A stretch of 8,396 nucleotides of DNA from assembly GCA_025964065.1 (NCBI GenBank), contig JAOPZO010000394.1, positions 1-8,396 on the forward strand, given 5' to 3'. Positions 1 to 5,572 of the stretch are shown here, piece after piece. A program made the translations under genes and the position numbers. Within the stretch, counting starts at the first letter, position 1. Each line of letters begins with the position of its first letter. The notes under the pieces were generated by a model that made no database searches, had not been told where the DNA came from, and saw only the letters and a program-made list of their open reading frames with translations. The DNA is from Solirubrobacterales bacterium (GTDB lineage: Bacteria > Actinomycetota > Thermoleophilia > Solirubrobacterales > Solirubrobacteraceae).

Positions 1-47
1 GATCGTCACGGTCGGCCTGCTTCCCGCGGCCACGGCGGTCGCGGCGG
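1..47 (+). repeat. 47-bp direct repeat, copy 1, at the window edge
   Basis: The first 47 bases are identical to positions 424-470 inside the EamA transporter gene; identity stops at base 48. The two copies are 423 bp apart, a multiple of three, so copy 1 is in the same reading frame as the transporter and encodes the same residues (about 111-126). The frame is open from base 2 into the transporter gene. The identity is directly visible. The cause (assembly artefact at a contig end, or a genuine partial gene duplication) cannot be decided from the window. Confidence 0.9.
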
Positions 48-80
48 CGCGGACGGCGGCGGTGATGCGGGCTTCGGTGT

Positions 81-86
81 TATCTT
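81..86 (+). promoter_or_regulatory. Candidate -10 box (TATCTT) of the transporter gene
   Basis: TATCTT fits the actinobacterial -10 pattern TANNNT and lies 5 nt before the ATG at 92. Transcription would therefore start at or very near the start codon, giving a leaderless mRNA. No convincing -35 hexamer and no Shine-Dalgarno sequence are visible. The bases around it are noticeably less G+C rich than the surroundings. The 5-nt spacing is slightly shorter than at the other candidate promoters in this window. Confidence 0.4.
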
Positions 87-91
87 CGATC

Positions 92-997
92 ATGAGCGCG
101 CTGAGTAACGCTACTCCCGTCACGACGGTGACACGGGCCCCTCGCCTCCCACCCGGCCTCGCCCTCGGGGCCCTCGGCATCCTCGGCTTCTCCTTCTCGC
201 TGCCCGCGACGAAGCTCGCCGTGGCGGACCTCGACCCGTGGTTCGTCGCGTTCGGGCGCGCCGTCGTCGCCGGCGTGCTCGCGGCGCTCGTCCTCGGCGT
301 GGGACGTGCGCCGTGGCCCAGCGCGGCACAGTGGCGGCGCCTGGGGCTCGTCGCGGGCGGCGTGGTGGTCGGCTTCCCGCTCCTCACCTCGCTCGCGCTG
401 CACGAGGTCCCGGCCGCTCACGCGATCGTCACGGTCGGCCTGCTTCCCGCGGCCACGGCGGTCGCGGCGGTCCTGCGGGCGGGGGAGCGTCCCGCGCTGC
501 CGTTCTGGCTCGCCGCGGGCGCCGGCACGGCCGCGGTCGTCCTCTTCGCGCTCGTGGGTGGCGGCGCCTCGGGCCTCGTCACGGCCGACCTCCTCATGCT
601 CGGAGCGGTCGTCGTGTGCGGCGTGGGCTACGCGGAGGGCGCGGTGGTCGCGCGGGAGCTCGGCGGTGCACGCACGATCTGCTGGGCGCTCGTGCTGGCG
701 CTTCCGCTCACCCTGCCCGTCGCCGCGCTGACGGCGGGCGGGCTCGAGGCCTCCGCGGACGCCTGGCTCGGCTTCGCCTACGTCGCGCTCGTCTCCATGC
801 TCCTCGGGTTCTTCGCCTGGTACGCCGGCCTGGCGCGCGGCGGCGTGGCCCGGATCGGCCAGGTGCAGCTCGCGCAGCCCGTGCTGAGCCTGGCCTGGGC
901 GGCGCTCGTGCTCGGCGAGGCGGTGAGCGTCGCCGAGGCGCTCACCGCCACCGTGGTGCTCGCCTGCGTCGTCGCGACCCAGCGGGCGCGCGCGTAG
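92..997 (+). CDS. EamA/DMT-family membrane transporter
   Basis: This 301-residue protein is almost entirely hydrophobic, with about ten predicted membrane segments starting near residues 22, 48, 84, 108, 134, 160, 180, 198, 227 and 262. That is the normal size and topology of the two-repeat EamA (RhaT-type) drug/metabolite transporters. Family-like features include the early SLPATKLAV segment and the C-terminal QPVLSLAWAALVLGE segment, where the family often reads P-[VIL]-x-[AGS]-x-x-x-[AGS]-x-[LIV]-x-L-G-E. Members export amino acids, metabolites or drugs from the cytoplasm; the substrate cannot be read here. ATG at 92 is preferred over GTG 62 or ATG 65 because it follows a TANNNT box at leaderless distance. 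The extension would also add a TTA codon (80-82), which is out of character in this DNA. Its TAG stop forms part of the next gene's candidate promoter. Confidence 0.85.
   Translation: MSALSNATPVTTVTRAPRLPPGLALGALGILGFSFSLPATKLAVADLDPWFVAFGRAVVAGVLAALVLGVGRAPWPSAAQWRRLGLVAGGVVVGFPLLTSLALHEVPAAHAIVTVGLLPAATAVAAVLRAGERPALPFWLAAGAGTAAVVLFALVGGGASGLVTADLLMLGAVVVCGVGYAEGAVVARELGGARTICWALVLALPLTLPVAALTAGGLEASADAWLGFAYVALVSMLLGFFAWYAGLARGGVARIGQVQLAQPVLSLAWAALVLGEAVSVAEALTATVVLACVVATQRARA
424..470 (+). repeat. 47-bp direct repeat, copy 2, inside the transporter gene
   Basis: This is the internal partner of the repeat at 1-47, encoding transporter residues of about 111-126 (fourth membrane segment). 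It sits naturally within the gene, so it is the original copy, and the one at the window edge is the extra one. Confidence 0.9.
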
Positions 998-1000
998 GGT
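995..1000 (+). promoter_or_regulatory. Candidate -10 box (TAGGGT) of the HadA-like gene
   Basis: TAGGGT matches TANNNT and lies 6 nt before the ATG at 1007, the spacing expected for a leaderless transcript. Its first three bases are the TAG stop codon of the upstream transporter gene. No Shine-Dalgarno sequence precedes the ATG, so the gene either has its own leaderless message or is read through from upstream. Confidence 0.45.
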
Positions 1001-1006
1001 GCGCGC

Positions 1007-1447
1007 ATGGCCCTGAGCACCGCTGCCGTCGGGACGTCCTACGCGCCCGTGACCTACGCCGTCGGGCGCGAGAAGGTCCGGGAGTACGCGCTGGTGGTGG
1101 GGGAGACGAACCCGCTGCACCTCGACCCCGCGGCCGCGCGCGCCGCGGGCTACGCCGACGTCGTCGCGCCGCCCATGTTCGCCGTGGTCTACGCCGCGCC
1201 CGCGATGGGCCCGGCGATCTTCGACCCCGCGGTCGGCATGGACTTCGCGCTCATGGTCCACGGCGGCCAGGAGTTCGCCTGGGGGCCGCTGGTCGTCGCG
1301 GGCGACGAGGTGAGGACGACCGTCACCGTCCGCAGCATCGAGGAGAGGGGCGGCATGGGCTTCTTCGTCTTCGAGTCCGTCTCCACCAACCAGGCCGGCC
1401 ACACCGTGTGCGTCGGAACGTGGACCAACATCGTGCGGGGGATCTGA
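1007..1447 (+). CDS. HadA-like MaoC/hot-dog dehydratase subunit (FAS1-like dehydratase N-terminal domain)
   Basis: This 146-residue single hot-dog protein begins MALSTAAVG and continues with the REKVREYALVVGETNP stretch (residues 21-36). From memory this closely resembles mycobacterial HadA, the partner subunit of the (3R)-hydroxyacyl-ACP dehydratases. Such proteins pair with a HadB-type subunit to remove water from 3-hydroxyacyl thioesters in fatty-acid elongation. The HadB-like gene follows after 3 nt, which supports a heterodimer. The hydratase motif is partly kept: G32-E33-T34-N35-P36-L37-H38, with Glu33 where the catalytic subunit has Asp. A conserved VAGDEV turn is at 101-106. Whether the substrate is carried on ACP or CoA is unknown. 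I give no symbol because an actinobacterium without mycolic acids may use it differently. The start is supported by the TANNNT box 6 nt upstream and by the family-like N-terminus. Confidence 0.85.
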   Translation: MALSTAAVGTSYAPVTYAVGREKVREYALVVGETNPLHLDPAAARAAGYADVVAPPMFAVVYAAPAMGPAIFDPAVGMDFALMVHGGQEFAWGPLVVAGDEVRTTVTVRSIEERGGMGFFVFESVSTNQAGHTVCVGTWTNIVRGI

Positions 1448-1450
1448 GCC

Positions 1451-1837
1451 ATGGAGTGGGAGGTGGGCGCCGCGGTGCCCGAGCTGAAGGCCACGCCGGA
1501 CAAGTACCTGACCGTCCGCTACGCGGGCGCCTCGGGGGACTTCAACCCCATCCACATCGACGAGGAGTTCGCGAAGGCGGTCGGCCTGCCCGGCCGGATC
1601 CTCCACGGGCTCTACGGGATGGCGCTCGTCGCCCGGGCGCAGACCGACGCGGCGGGCGGGCCCGCGGCGCTCCGGCGGCTCGGGGTGCAGTTCCGCGGGA
1701 TGGCGTTCCCGGAGCAGGAGGTCGTCGTGACGGGGACGGTGGTGGAGCTCGACGGCGGCCGGGTCGTCGTGGAGGCCGAGGCGGTGCAGTCCGGCACGGC
1801 GATCATCCGGAACGCCCGGGCCGAGCTCGAGCTGTAG
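1451..1837 (+). CDS. HadB-like MaoC-family dehydratase, catalytic subunit
   Basis: This 128-residue single hot-dog domain carries the hydratase signature Y24-A-G-A-S-G-D30-F-N32-P33-I-H35, followed by a helix and the GRILHGLYGM segment (residues 50-59). Asp30 and His35 correspond to the catalytic Asp/His dyad of R-hydratases and of mycobacterial HadB. The expected role is dehydration of (3R)-hydroxyacyl thioesters, reversible hydration of enoyl thioesters, as a heterodimer with the preceding HadA-like protein. Only 3 nt separate it from that gene's stop, so the two are almost certainly co-transcribed. A GGGGGA stretch at 1437-1442, 8 nt before the ATG, can serve as ribosome-binding site. Length is typical. 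A free-standing enoyl-CoA hydratase role cannot be excluded. No symbol is assigned for the same reason as for its partner. Confidence 0.88.
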   Translation: MEWEVGAAVPELKATPDKYLTVRYAGASGDFNPIHIDEEFAKAVGLPGRILHGLYGMALVARAQTDAAGGPAALRRLGVQFRGMAFPEQEVVVTGTVVELDGGRVVVEAEAVQSGTAIIRNARAELEL

Positions 1838-1843
1838 GAGGAC

Positions 1844-1861
1844 CCGCCCGGCGCCGGGCGG
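1844..1861 (+). repeat. Perfect 18-bp palindrome between the HadB-like gene and hrcA
   Basis: CCGCCCGGCGCCGGGCGG reads the same on both strands. It starts 7 nt after the HadB-like stop codon and ends 5 nt before the hrcA -10 box. In RNA it could fold as a 7-bp G+C stem with a GCGC loop, as in a terminator, but no U-tract follows. In DNA it spans the spacer and -35 area of the hrcA promoter, so it could instead be an operator. It does not resemble CIRCE. Confidence 0.5.
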
Positions 1862-1866
1862 CTTCG

Positions 1867-1872
1867 TACCAT
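1867..1872 (+). promoter_or_regulatory. Candidate -10 box (TACCAT) of hrcA
   Basis: TACCAT fits TANNNT and is followed by 7 nt and the GTG start of hrcA, again implying a leaderless mRNA. The -35 position falls in the palindrome at 1844-1861 and has no TTGACA likeness. No Shine-Dalgarno sequence precedes the GTG. Confidence 0.5.
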
Positions 1873-1879
1873 TGGCCGG

Positions 1880-2911
1880 GTGAACCTCAGCCCGCGACAG
1901 GAGCTCATCCTCCGGAAGGTCGTGACCGCCCACCAGGTCAGCGGCCTCCCGGTCGGCTCCAAGGCGCTCGCGGCCGCCCCCGAGCTCGACTGCGGCCCTT
2001 CCACGGTGCGCCACGAGCTCGCGATGCTCGAGGAGCACGGGCTGCTCGCCCACCCGCACACGAGCGCGGGCCGCGTCCCGACGGACGCGGGCCACCGCTA
2101 CTTCGTCGACCGGCTGCTGCCCACGGCGGGCCAGGGCCAGCCCGCGGCGCCCGCGCTCGAGCTCCAGCTCATCCGCCGCGAGGTCGACGAGGCGATGCGG
2201 GTCACGACGGAGACGCTCTCCCAGGTCACGAACCTCCTCGCGATCGTCTCCGCACCCCCGATCAACACCGCCACGATCCGCCACATCGAGGTGCTGCTCC
2301 TGCAGCCCCAGGTCGTGATGGTCGTCGTCATCACCTCCACGGGCGGCGTCACCAAGCGCGTCTTCGGCTTCGAGTCGCCCGTCGACCCGGGCCTCGTGGC
2401 CTGGGCCGCGGAGGAGCTCAACGGCCGGCTCGCGGGCGTCGGCCTCGGCGCCCGCACGCTCCGCTCGCGCCTCTCGGACCCGTTCCGCGGCGGCACGGAG
2501 CGCGCGTTCCTCGAGGCGCTGAGCCCCGCGTTCACGGACCTCGCGGCCACCGCGGAGGACTCCCTGTACGTCGACGGCGCGGCACGGCTGCTGACGGAGC
2601 ACCGGGTCCAGGACCTCTCGCAGATCAACGAGCTCATGGAGATGCTCGAGCGACGTGTCACCCTGCTCGGGGTCCTGCAGGCGGCGCTGGGCGACCGGGA
2701 CGTGCACGTGCGCATCGGCTCGGAGAACACGGTGCCGGCGCTCCAGGGCCTCTCGATCATCGCCGCCGGGTACGGCCTGCCCGCCCGGAAGCTCGGCACG
2801 GTCTCGGTCATCGGCCCGGTCCGCATGGACTACGGCGTGGCCATCCGCTCCGTCCGCGAGGCCGCCCTGCAGCTCTCCCACTTCATCGAAGACGTCTACG
2901 AGGTCACCTGA
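1880..2911 (+). CDS. hrcA: Heat-inducible transcription repressor HrcA
   Basis: HrcA is the cytoplasmic repressor of chaperone genes; it normally binds the CIRCE inverted repeat and is kept active by GroEL. The 343 residues match the family length. The N-terminal winged helix (about 1-78) contains the recognition helix STVRHELAMLEEHGLL (41-56) and the signature HPHTSAGRVPTDAGHRYFVD (58-77). The C-terminal domain ends with the conserved block IGSENTVPALQGLSII (279-294) and VIGPVRMDYGVAI (310-322). The gene heads a tight cluster with dnaJ (2 nt gap) and prmA, so it should be co-transcribed with them. GTG at 1880 is chosen because the protein begins as HrcA proteins do and a TANNNT box lies 7 nt upstream. 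No CIRCE sequence (TTAGCACTC-N9-GAGTGCTAA) is visible before it, so autoregulation by the classical route is not supported here. Confidence 0.96.
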   Translation: MNLSPRQELILRKVVTAHQVSGLPVGSKALAAAPELDCGPSTVRHELAMLEEHGLLAHPHTSAGRVPTDAGHRYFVDRLLPTAGQGQPAAPALELQLIRREVDEAMRVTTETLSQVTNLLAIVSAPPINTATIRHIEVLLLQPQVVMVVVITSTGGVTKRVFGFESPVDPGLVAWAAEELNGRLAGVGLGARTLRSRLSDPFRGGTERAFLEALSPAFTDLAATAEDSLYVDGAARLLTEHRVQDLSQINELMEMLERRVTLLGVLQAALGDRDVHVRIGSENTVPALQGLSIIAAGYGLPARKLGTVSVIGPVRMDYGVAIRSVREAALQLSHFIEDVYEVT

Positions 2912-2913
2912 GC

Positions 2914-4041
2914 ATGAGCTCCACCGTGAAGCGCGACCCCTACGAGGTCCTCGGCGTCACCCGCGACGCCGACGAGACCACCATCAAGAAGGCGTTCCGC
3001 AAGCTCGCCCGCGAGCTGCACCCCGACGTGAACGCGCACGACCCGGACGCGGAGACGAAGTTCAAGGAGGCCGCCGAGGCCTACGAGATCCTGAACGACG
3101 CGGACCGCCGTGCGACCTACGACCGCTACGGCCACGAGGGCCTGCGGACGGGCGGCAGCGCCCCGAACTTCGACGGCTTCGGGTCGATCTCCGACCTCTT
3201 CGACGCGTTCTTCGGCGGGGGCGGCGGGCGCGGCGGCCCGGGCGGCCCGGCGCAGGGCGGCGACATCGGCGTCCAGGCCGACATCACGCTCAAGCAGGCC
3301 GCCGAGGGCGCCTCGGTCGAGCTGAGCTTCGAGGCCGTGGACAAGTGCGAGACCTGCCACGGCAACGGCGCGACGCCCGGCACCCCGATCGAGACGTGCG
3401 AGCGCTGCGCGGGCCAGGGCCGTCTGCAGGGCGTGCAGCGCACCCCGTTCGGCCAGGTCGTGCGGACCGTGGAGTGCGACGTCTGCCACGGCGACGGTCG
3501 CGTCCCGAAGGAGCCCTGCGAGACCTGCGACGGCCGCGGCCGCGAGGTCGGGCGCCGCAGGGTGAGCGTCGACGTCCCGCAGGGGATCGCGGACGGCCAG
3601 CGCATCCGGCTCTCGGGCCGTGGCCACGCGGGGGAGCACGGGGGGCCGCCCGGCGACCTCTACGTCCTCGTCCACGTGCAGGCCGACGAGCGCTTCGTCC
3701 GCGACGGCGACGACCTCGTGACCGTGCTCGACGTCGCGGCGCCGCTCGCGGCGCTCGGCGTCACCGGGAGCGTCGAGACGCTCGACGGCCCCGTCGACGT
3801 CGAGGTCCCGGCGGGCACGCAGCCCGGCACGGTCCTCGCGGTCCGCGGCGCCGGCATGCCGACCCTCCGCCGCCACGGGCGCTCGGGCGACCTCCGCGTC
3901 GTCGTGAACGTCGTGGTCCCCCGCAAGCTCTCCAAGCACCAGAAGAAGCTCCTGCGCGAGGTCGCCGACTCCATGACCGCCGAGAACCTGAGCTCGGACG
4001 AGTCCGTCGTCGGCAAGCTCCGGCGGCTCTTCCAGCCATGA
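2914..4041 (+). CDS. dnaJ: Chaperone protein DnaJ (type I Hsp40)
   Basis: DnaJ delivers unfolded clients to DnaK and stimulates its ATPase. The 375-residue protein has all type I parts. The J domain covers about 8-72, with HPD at 36-38. A Gly/Phe-rich linker follows (about 73-113, including FDGFG and a glycine run). Four intact zinc motifs CxxCxGxG start at C145, C162, C188 and C202. The C-terminal substrate-binding and dimerisation domains run from about 215 to 350. It begins 2 nt after the hrcA stop, with GAGGT at 2900-2904 as a plausible ribosome-binding site, and overlaps prmA by four bases (ATGA). No grpE or dnaK lies between it and hrcA, which matches the second, hrcA-linked dnaJ (often called dnaJ2) of actinobacteria. 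DnaK must be encoded elsewhere. CbpA is excluded because the zinc region is present. Confidence 0.97.
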   Translation: MSSTVKRDPYEVLGVTRDADETTIKKAFRKLARELHPDVNAHDPDAETKFKEAAEAYEILNDADRRATYDRYGHEGLRTGGSAPNFDGFGSISDLFDAFFGGGGGRGGPGGPAQGGDIGVQADITLKQAAEGASVELSFEAVDKCETCHGNGATPGTPIETCERCAGQGRLQGVQRTPFGQVVRTVECDVCHGDGRVPKEPCETCDGRGREVGRRRVSVDVPQGIADGQRIRLSGRGHAGEHGGPPGDLYVLVHVQADERFVRDGDDLVTVLDVAAPLAALGVTGSVETLDGPVDVEVPAGTQPGTVLAVRGAGMPTLRRHGRSGDLRVVVNVVVPRKLSKHQKKLLREVADSMTAENLSSDESVVGKLRRLFQP

Positions 4042-4853
4042 TCCGCCTTGCGATCCGCGTCCGCCACCAGGACGCGGAGCTGGCCCTCGCCGAGCTCCTC
4101 GCGCTCGCGCCCCACGGCGTCGAGGAGGTCGACCTGGGCGACCGGGTCGAGTTCGCCGTCTACGGCGTGCCGGGCGAGCTCCCGGTGCTTCCGGACCTCG
4201 AGGCCGCGATCGGCGGCGCGCTGGTCGAGGTCGTCACGACGGAGGTCGCCGACGACTGGGCGGAGCGCTGGCGCGACTTCCACAAGCCCATCGACGTCGG
4301 CCCGCTCCACGTCCGCGCGCCCTGGCACCCCGCACCCGCGCCGGAGCGCCTCGATGTCGTCATCGACCCGGGCCAGGCGTTCGGGACGGGCGGTCACCAC
4401 ACCACACGGCTCTGCCTGGAGCTGCTGCTCGAGCTCGAGCCGGCCGGCGCCGTCATGGACGTGGGCTGCGGCTCCGGGGTGCTCGGGATCGCCGCGGAGA
4501 AGCTCGGCTTCGGGCCGGTCCGGGGGATCGACCACGAGGTGGCCTCCGTCGCCGCGACCACGGAGAACGCCCGGGTCAACGACGTCCCGTTCGGCGTCCT
4601 GCGGCACGACCTGCTCACGGACGGCCCGGTCGGCTCCGCGCAGACCGTGCTCGCGAACCTCCTGCGGCCGCTGCTGCTGCGGATCGCGCGCGACGGCTTC
4701 GCCGGGGGCGGCACACCGCAGAACCTGATCGCCTCCGGGCTGCTCGAGACGGAGGCCGACGAGGTCTCCGCCGCGCTGTGCGACGCGCTCGGCCTGCAGG
4801 AGGCCGAGCGCCGCGTCAGCGGCGAGTGGGCCGCGCTGCTGCTCGTGGCCTGA
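4038..4853 (+). CDS. prmA: Ribosomal protein L11 methyltransferase PrmA
   Basis: PrmA transfers methyl groups from S-adenosylmethionine to ribosomal protein L11. The 271 residues include a small N-terminal recognition domain (about 1-65) and the linker block DWAERWRDFHKPIDVG (73-88). The family-specific stretch is D110-P-G-Q-A-F-G-T-G-G-H-H-T-T123, where the E. coli enzyme has GTGTHPTT. SAM motif I is DVGCGSGVLGI (141-151), then the acidic GIDHE (163-167), the LANLL motif (205-209) and the late SGLLETE block (233-239). The ATG overlaps the dnaJ stop as ATGA, indicating translational coupling rather than an independent ribosome-binding site. The hrcA-dnaJ-prmA order is a contracted version of the Bacillus hrcA-grpE-dnaK-dnaJ-prmA-rsmE cluster; rsmE, which often follows, is absent, and a convergent SDR gene takes its place. 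PrmB is unlikely because its NPPY motif is missing. Confidence 0.93.
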   Translation: MIRLAIRVRHQDAELALAELLALAPHGVEEVDLGDRVEFAVYGVPGELPVLPDLEAAIGGALVEVVTTEVADDWAERWRDFHKPIDVGPLHVRAPWHPAPAPERLDVVIDPGQAFGTGGHHTTRLCLELLLELEPAGAVMDVGCGSGVLGIAAEKLGFGPVRGIDHEVASVAATTENARVNDVPFGVLRHDLLTDGPVGSAQTVLANLLRPLLLRIARDGFAGGGTPQNLIASGLLETEADEVSAALCDALGLQEAERRVSGEWAALLLVA

Positions 4854-4876
4854 GCGCGGGCGTCGGTCAGCTCAGG
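4849..4876. terminator. Inverted repeat spanning both convergent stop codons; possible bidirectional terminator
   Basis: CCTGAGC (4849-4855) and GCTCAGG (4870-4876) are perfect 7-bp inverted arms around a 14-nt loop. They cover the stop codon of prmA and the last codons of the convergent SDR gene, which are only 13 nt apart. No T-tract is present on either side, so classical intrinsic termination is doubtful. The inverted repeat itself is seen; the function is inferred from position. Confidence 0.3.
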
Positions 4877-5508
4877 GGCGTCTTGGAGCCCTTCCCGGCC
4901 TCGATGTGCGCGACGAGGCGCTCGGCGACCGGGCCGGGCTCCTCCTTGCCGTCCGGCGCGAGGTCGGTTCTGACCCAGCCCGGGTCGAAGCCGAAGACGG
5001 CCACGCCCTTCCCGCCGACCTCCTGGCGGAGCGTGTTCGTGAGCGACTCGAGGGCCGCCTTGGAGCTCGCGTACGGACCCATGCCGCGGCGGCCGGGGGA
5101 GACGACGGGCGCCACGAGGTTCACCACGACGCCCTCGCCGCGCTCGGCCATCCCGGCCGCGAGCCGGCCCGCGAGGACGTAGGGGGAGAGCGCGTTGACC
5201 TGGAACGAGCGGTCGAGATCGTCGAGGTCCACGTGGGTCACGAGCTGGTCGACGCGGACTCCTGCGTTGTTCACGAGCACGTCGACGCGGCCGTGGCGCC
5301 CCTCGACCTCCTCGGCGAGCGCGAGCGCGTTCGCGGGGTCCGAGAGGTCGAACGCGTGGGTGGACGCCGCACCGAGGTCGCCCAGGGCGTCCTCGGAGGT
5401 CGCGGCGACCGCGACGGTGGCCCCACGCGCGACCAGGGCCTGCGCCGTGGCGCGCCCGATCCCGCGTGATGCGCCGGTGACGAGGACGACCTTGCCCGTG
5501 AGCTCCAT
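4867..5508 (-). CDS. Short-chain dehydrogenase/reductase (SDR), classical fold
   Basis: This 213-residue Rossmann-fold oxidoreductase has the cofactor motif TGASRGIG (11-18), NNAG (80-83) and the active-site pair YASSK (Tyr146, Lys150). PGWVRTDL (177-184) is typical of the C-factor/carbonyl-reductase branch of classical SDRs. Asn105 in FQVNA is the fourth tetrad residue. Position 133, 13 residues before the Tyr and normally the catalytic Ser, is Ala here; the nearest serine is Ser137. The protein is also shorter than the usual 240-250 residues because the C-terminal substrate loop is reduced. Substrate and direction are unknown; NAD(P) dependence is expected from the fold. ATG at 5508 gives the usual N-terminus (MELTGKVVLVTG). 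The gene runs opposite to its neighbours and ends 13 nt from prmA. It shares a 71-bp divergent promoter region with the hydrolase gene. Confidence 0.9.
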   Translation of the reverse strand: MELTGKVVLVTGASRGIGRATAQALVARGATVAVAATSEDALGDLGAASTHAFDLSDPANALALAEEVEGRHGRVDVLVNNAGVRVDQLVTHVDLDDLDRSFQVNALSPYVLAGRLAAGMAERGEGVVVNLVAPVVSPGRRGMGPYASSKAALESLTNTLRQEVGGKGVAVFGFDPGWVRTDLAPDGKEEPGPVAERLVAHIEAGKGSKTPLS

Positions 5509-5513
5509 GGTCG

Positions 5514-5525
5514 GGGTACGTACCC
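5514..5525. promoter_or_regulatory. Perfect 12-bp palindrome in the divergent promoter region
   Basis: GGGTACGTACCC lies 5 nt upstream of the SDR start codon on the minus strand. Its TACGTA core, read on the minus strand, sits 8 nt before the ATG, where a -10 box would be for a leaderless transcript. It therefore may be the SDR promoter core, an operator covering it, or both. No regulator gene is adjacent to suggest which protein would bind. Confidence 0.4.
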
Positions 5526-5544
5526 GCGGGGCGCCGGGACCTGA

Positions 5545-5557
5545 CGACAGGGTGTCG
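5545..5557. promoter_or_regulatory. Short inverted repeat (5-3-5) near the -35 region of the hydrolase promoter
   Basis: CGACA and TGTCG flank a GGG spacer. The element lies 9 nt upstream of the TAGGCT box of the hydrolase gene, so a protein bound here would meet RNA polymerase. Five-base arms arise easily by chance in G+C-rich DNA, and this is only a candidate operator half of the divergent region. Confidence 0.2.
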
Positions 5558-5566
5558 AGTCCCCGT

Positions 5567-5572
5567 TAGGCT
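5567..5572 (+). promoter_or_regulatory. Candidate -10 box (TAGGCT) of the alpha/beta hydrolase gene
   Basis: TAGGCT fits TANNNT and ends 7 nt before the ATG at 5580, with no Shine-Dalgarno sequence in between. This is the expected arrangement for a leaderless mRNA. CTGACG at 5541-5546 resembles a -35 hexamer, but the 20-nt spacer is longer than usual. Confidence 0.55.

Noticed and set aside
62..91. Upstream starts (GTG 62, ATG 65) extending the transporter by nine or ten residues
   Set aside because: The extension contains a TTA codon and covers the candidate -10 box. ATG 92 gives a normal EamA N-terminus.
1844..1861. The palindrome as a CIRCE element
   Set aside because: CIRCE has TTAGCACTC / GAGTGCTAA arms with a 9-nt spacer. 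This dyad has neither that sequence nor a spacer.
80..2881. A 933-codon open frame on the minus strand opposite the transporter, dehydratase and hrcA genes
   Set aside because: Its translation is an Arg/Asp/Glu/His/Ala-rich string with no fold-like pattern. The opposite strand has well-recognised proteins. It is a shadow of G+C-rich codon bias.
238..2913. An open frame continuing upstream of dnaJ in the same frame for nearly 900 codons
   Set aside because: The upstream part is an Arg/Ala/Gly/Pro shadow of the transporter, dehydratase and hrcA genes. Only the portion from ATG 2914 encodes a real protein (DnaJ).
2655..4037. An open frame running in front of prmA in its own frame
   Set aside because: It is an out-of-frame shadow of hrcA and dnaJ. 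PrmA-like sequence starts at ATG 4038, exactly at the dnaJ stop.
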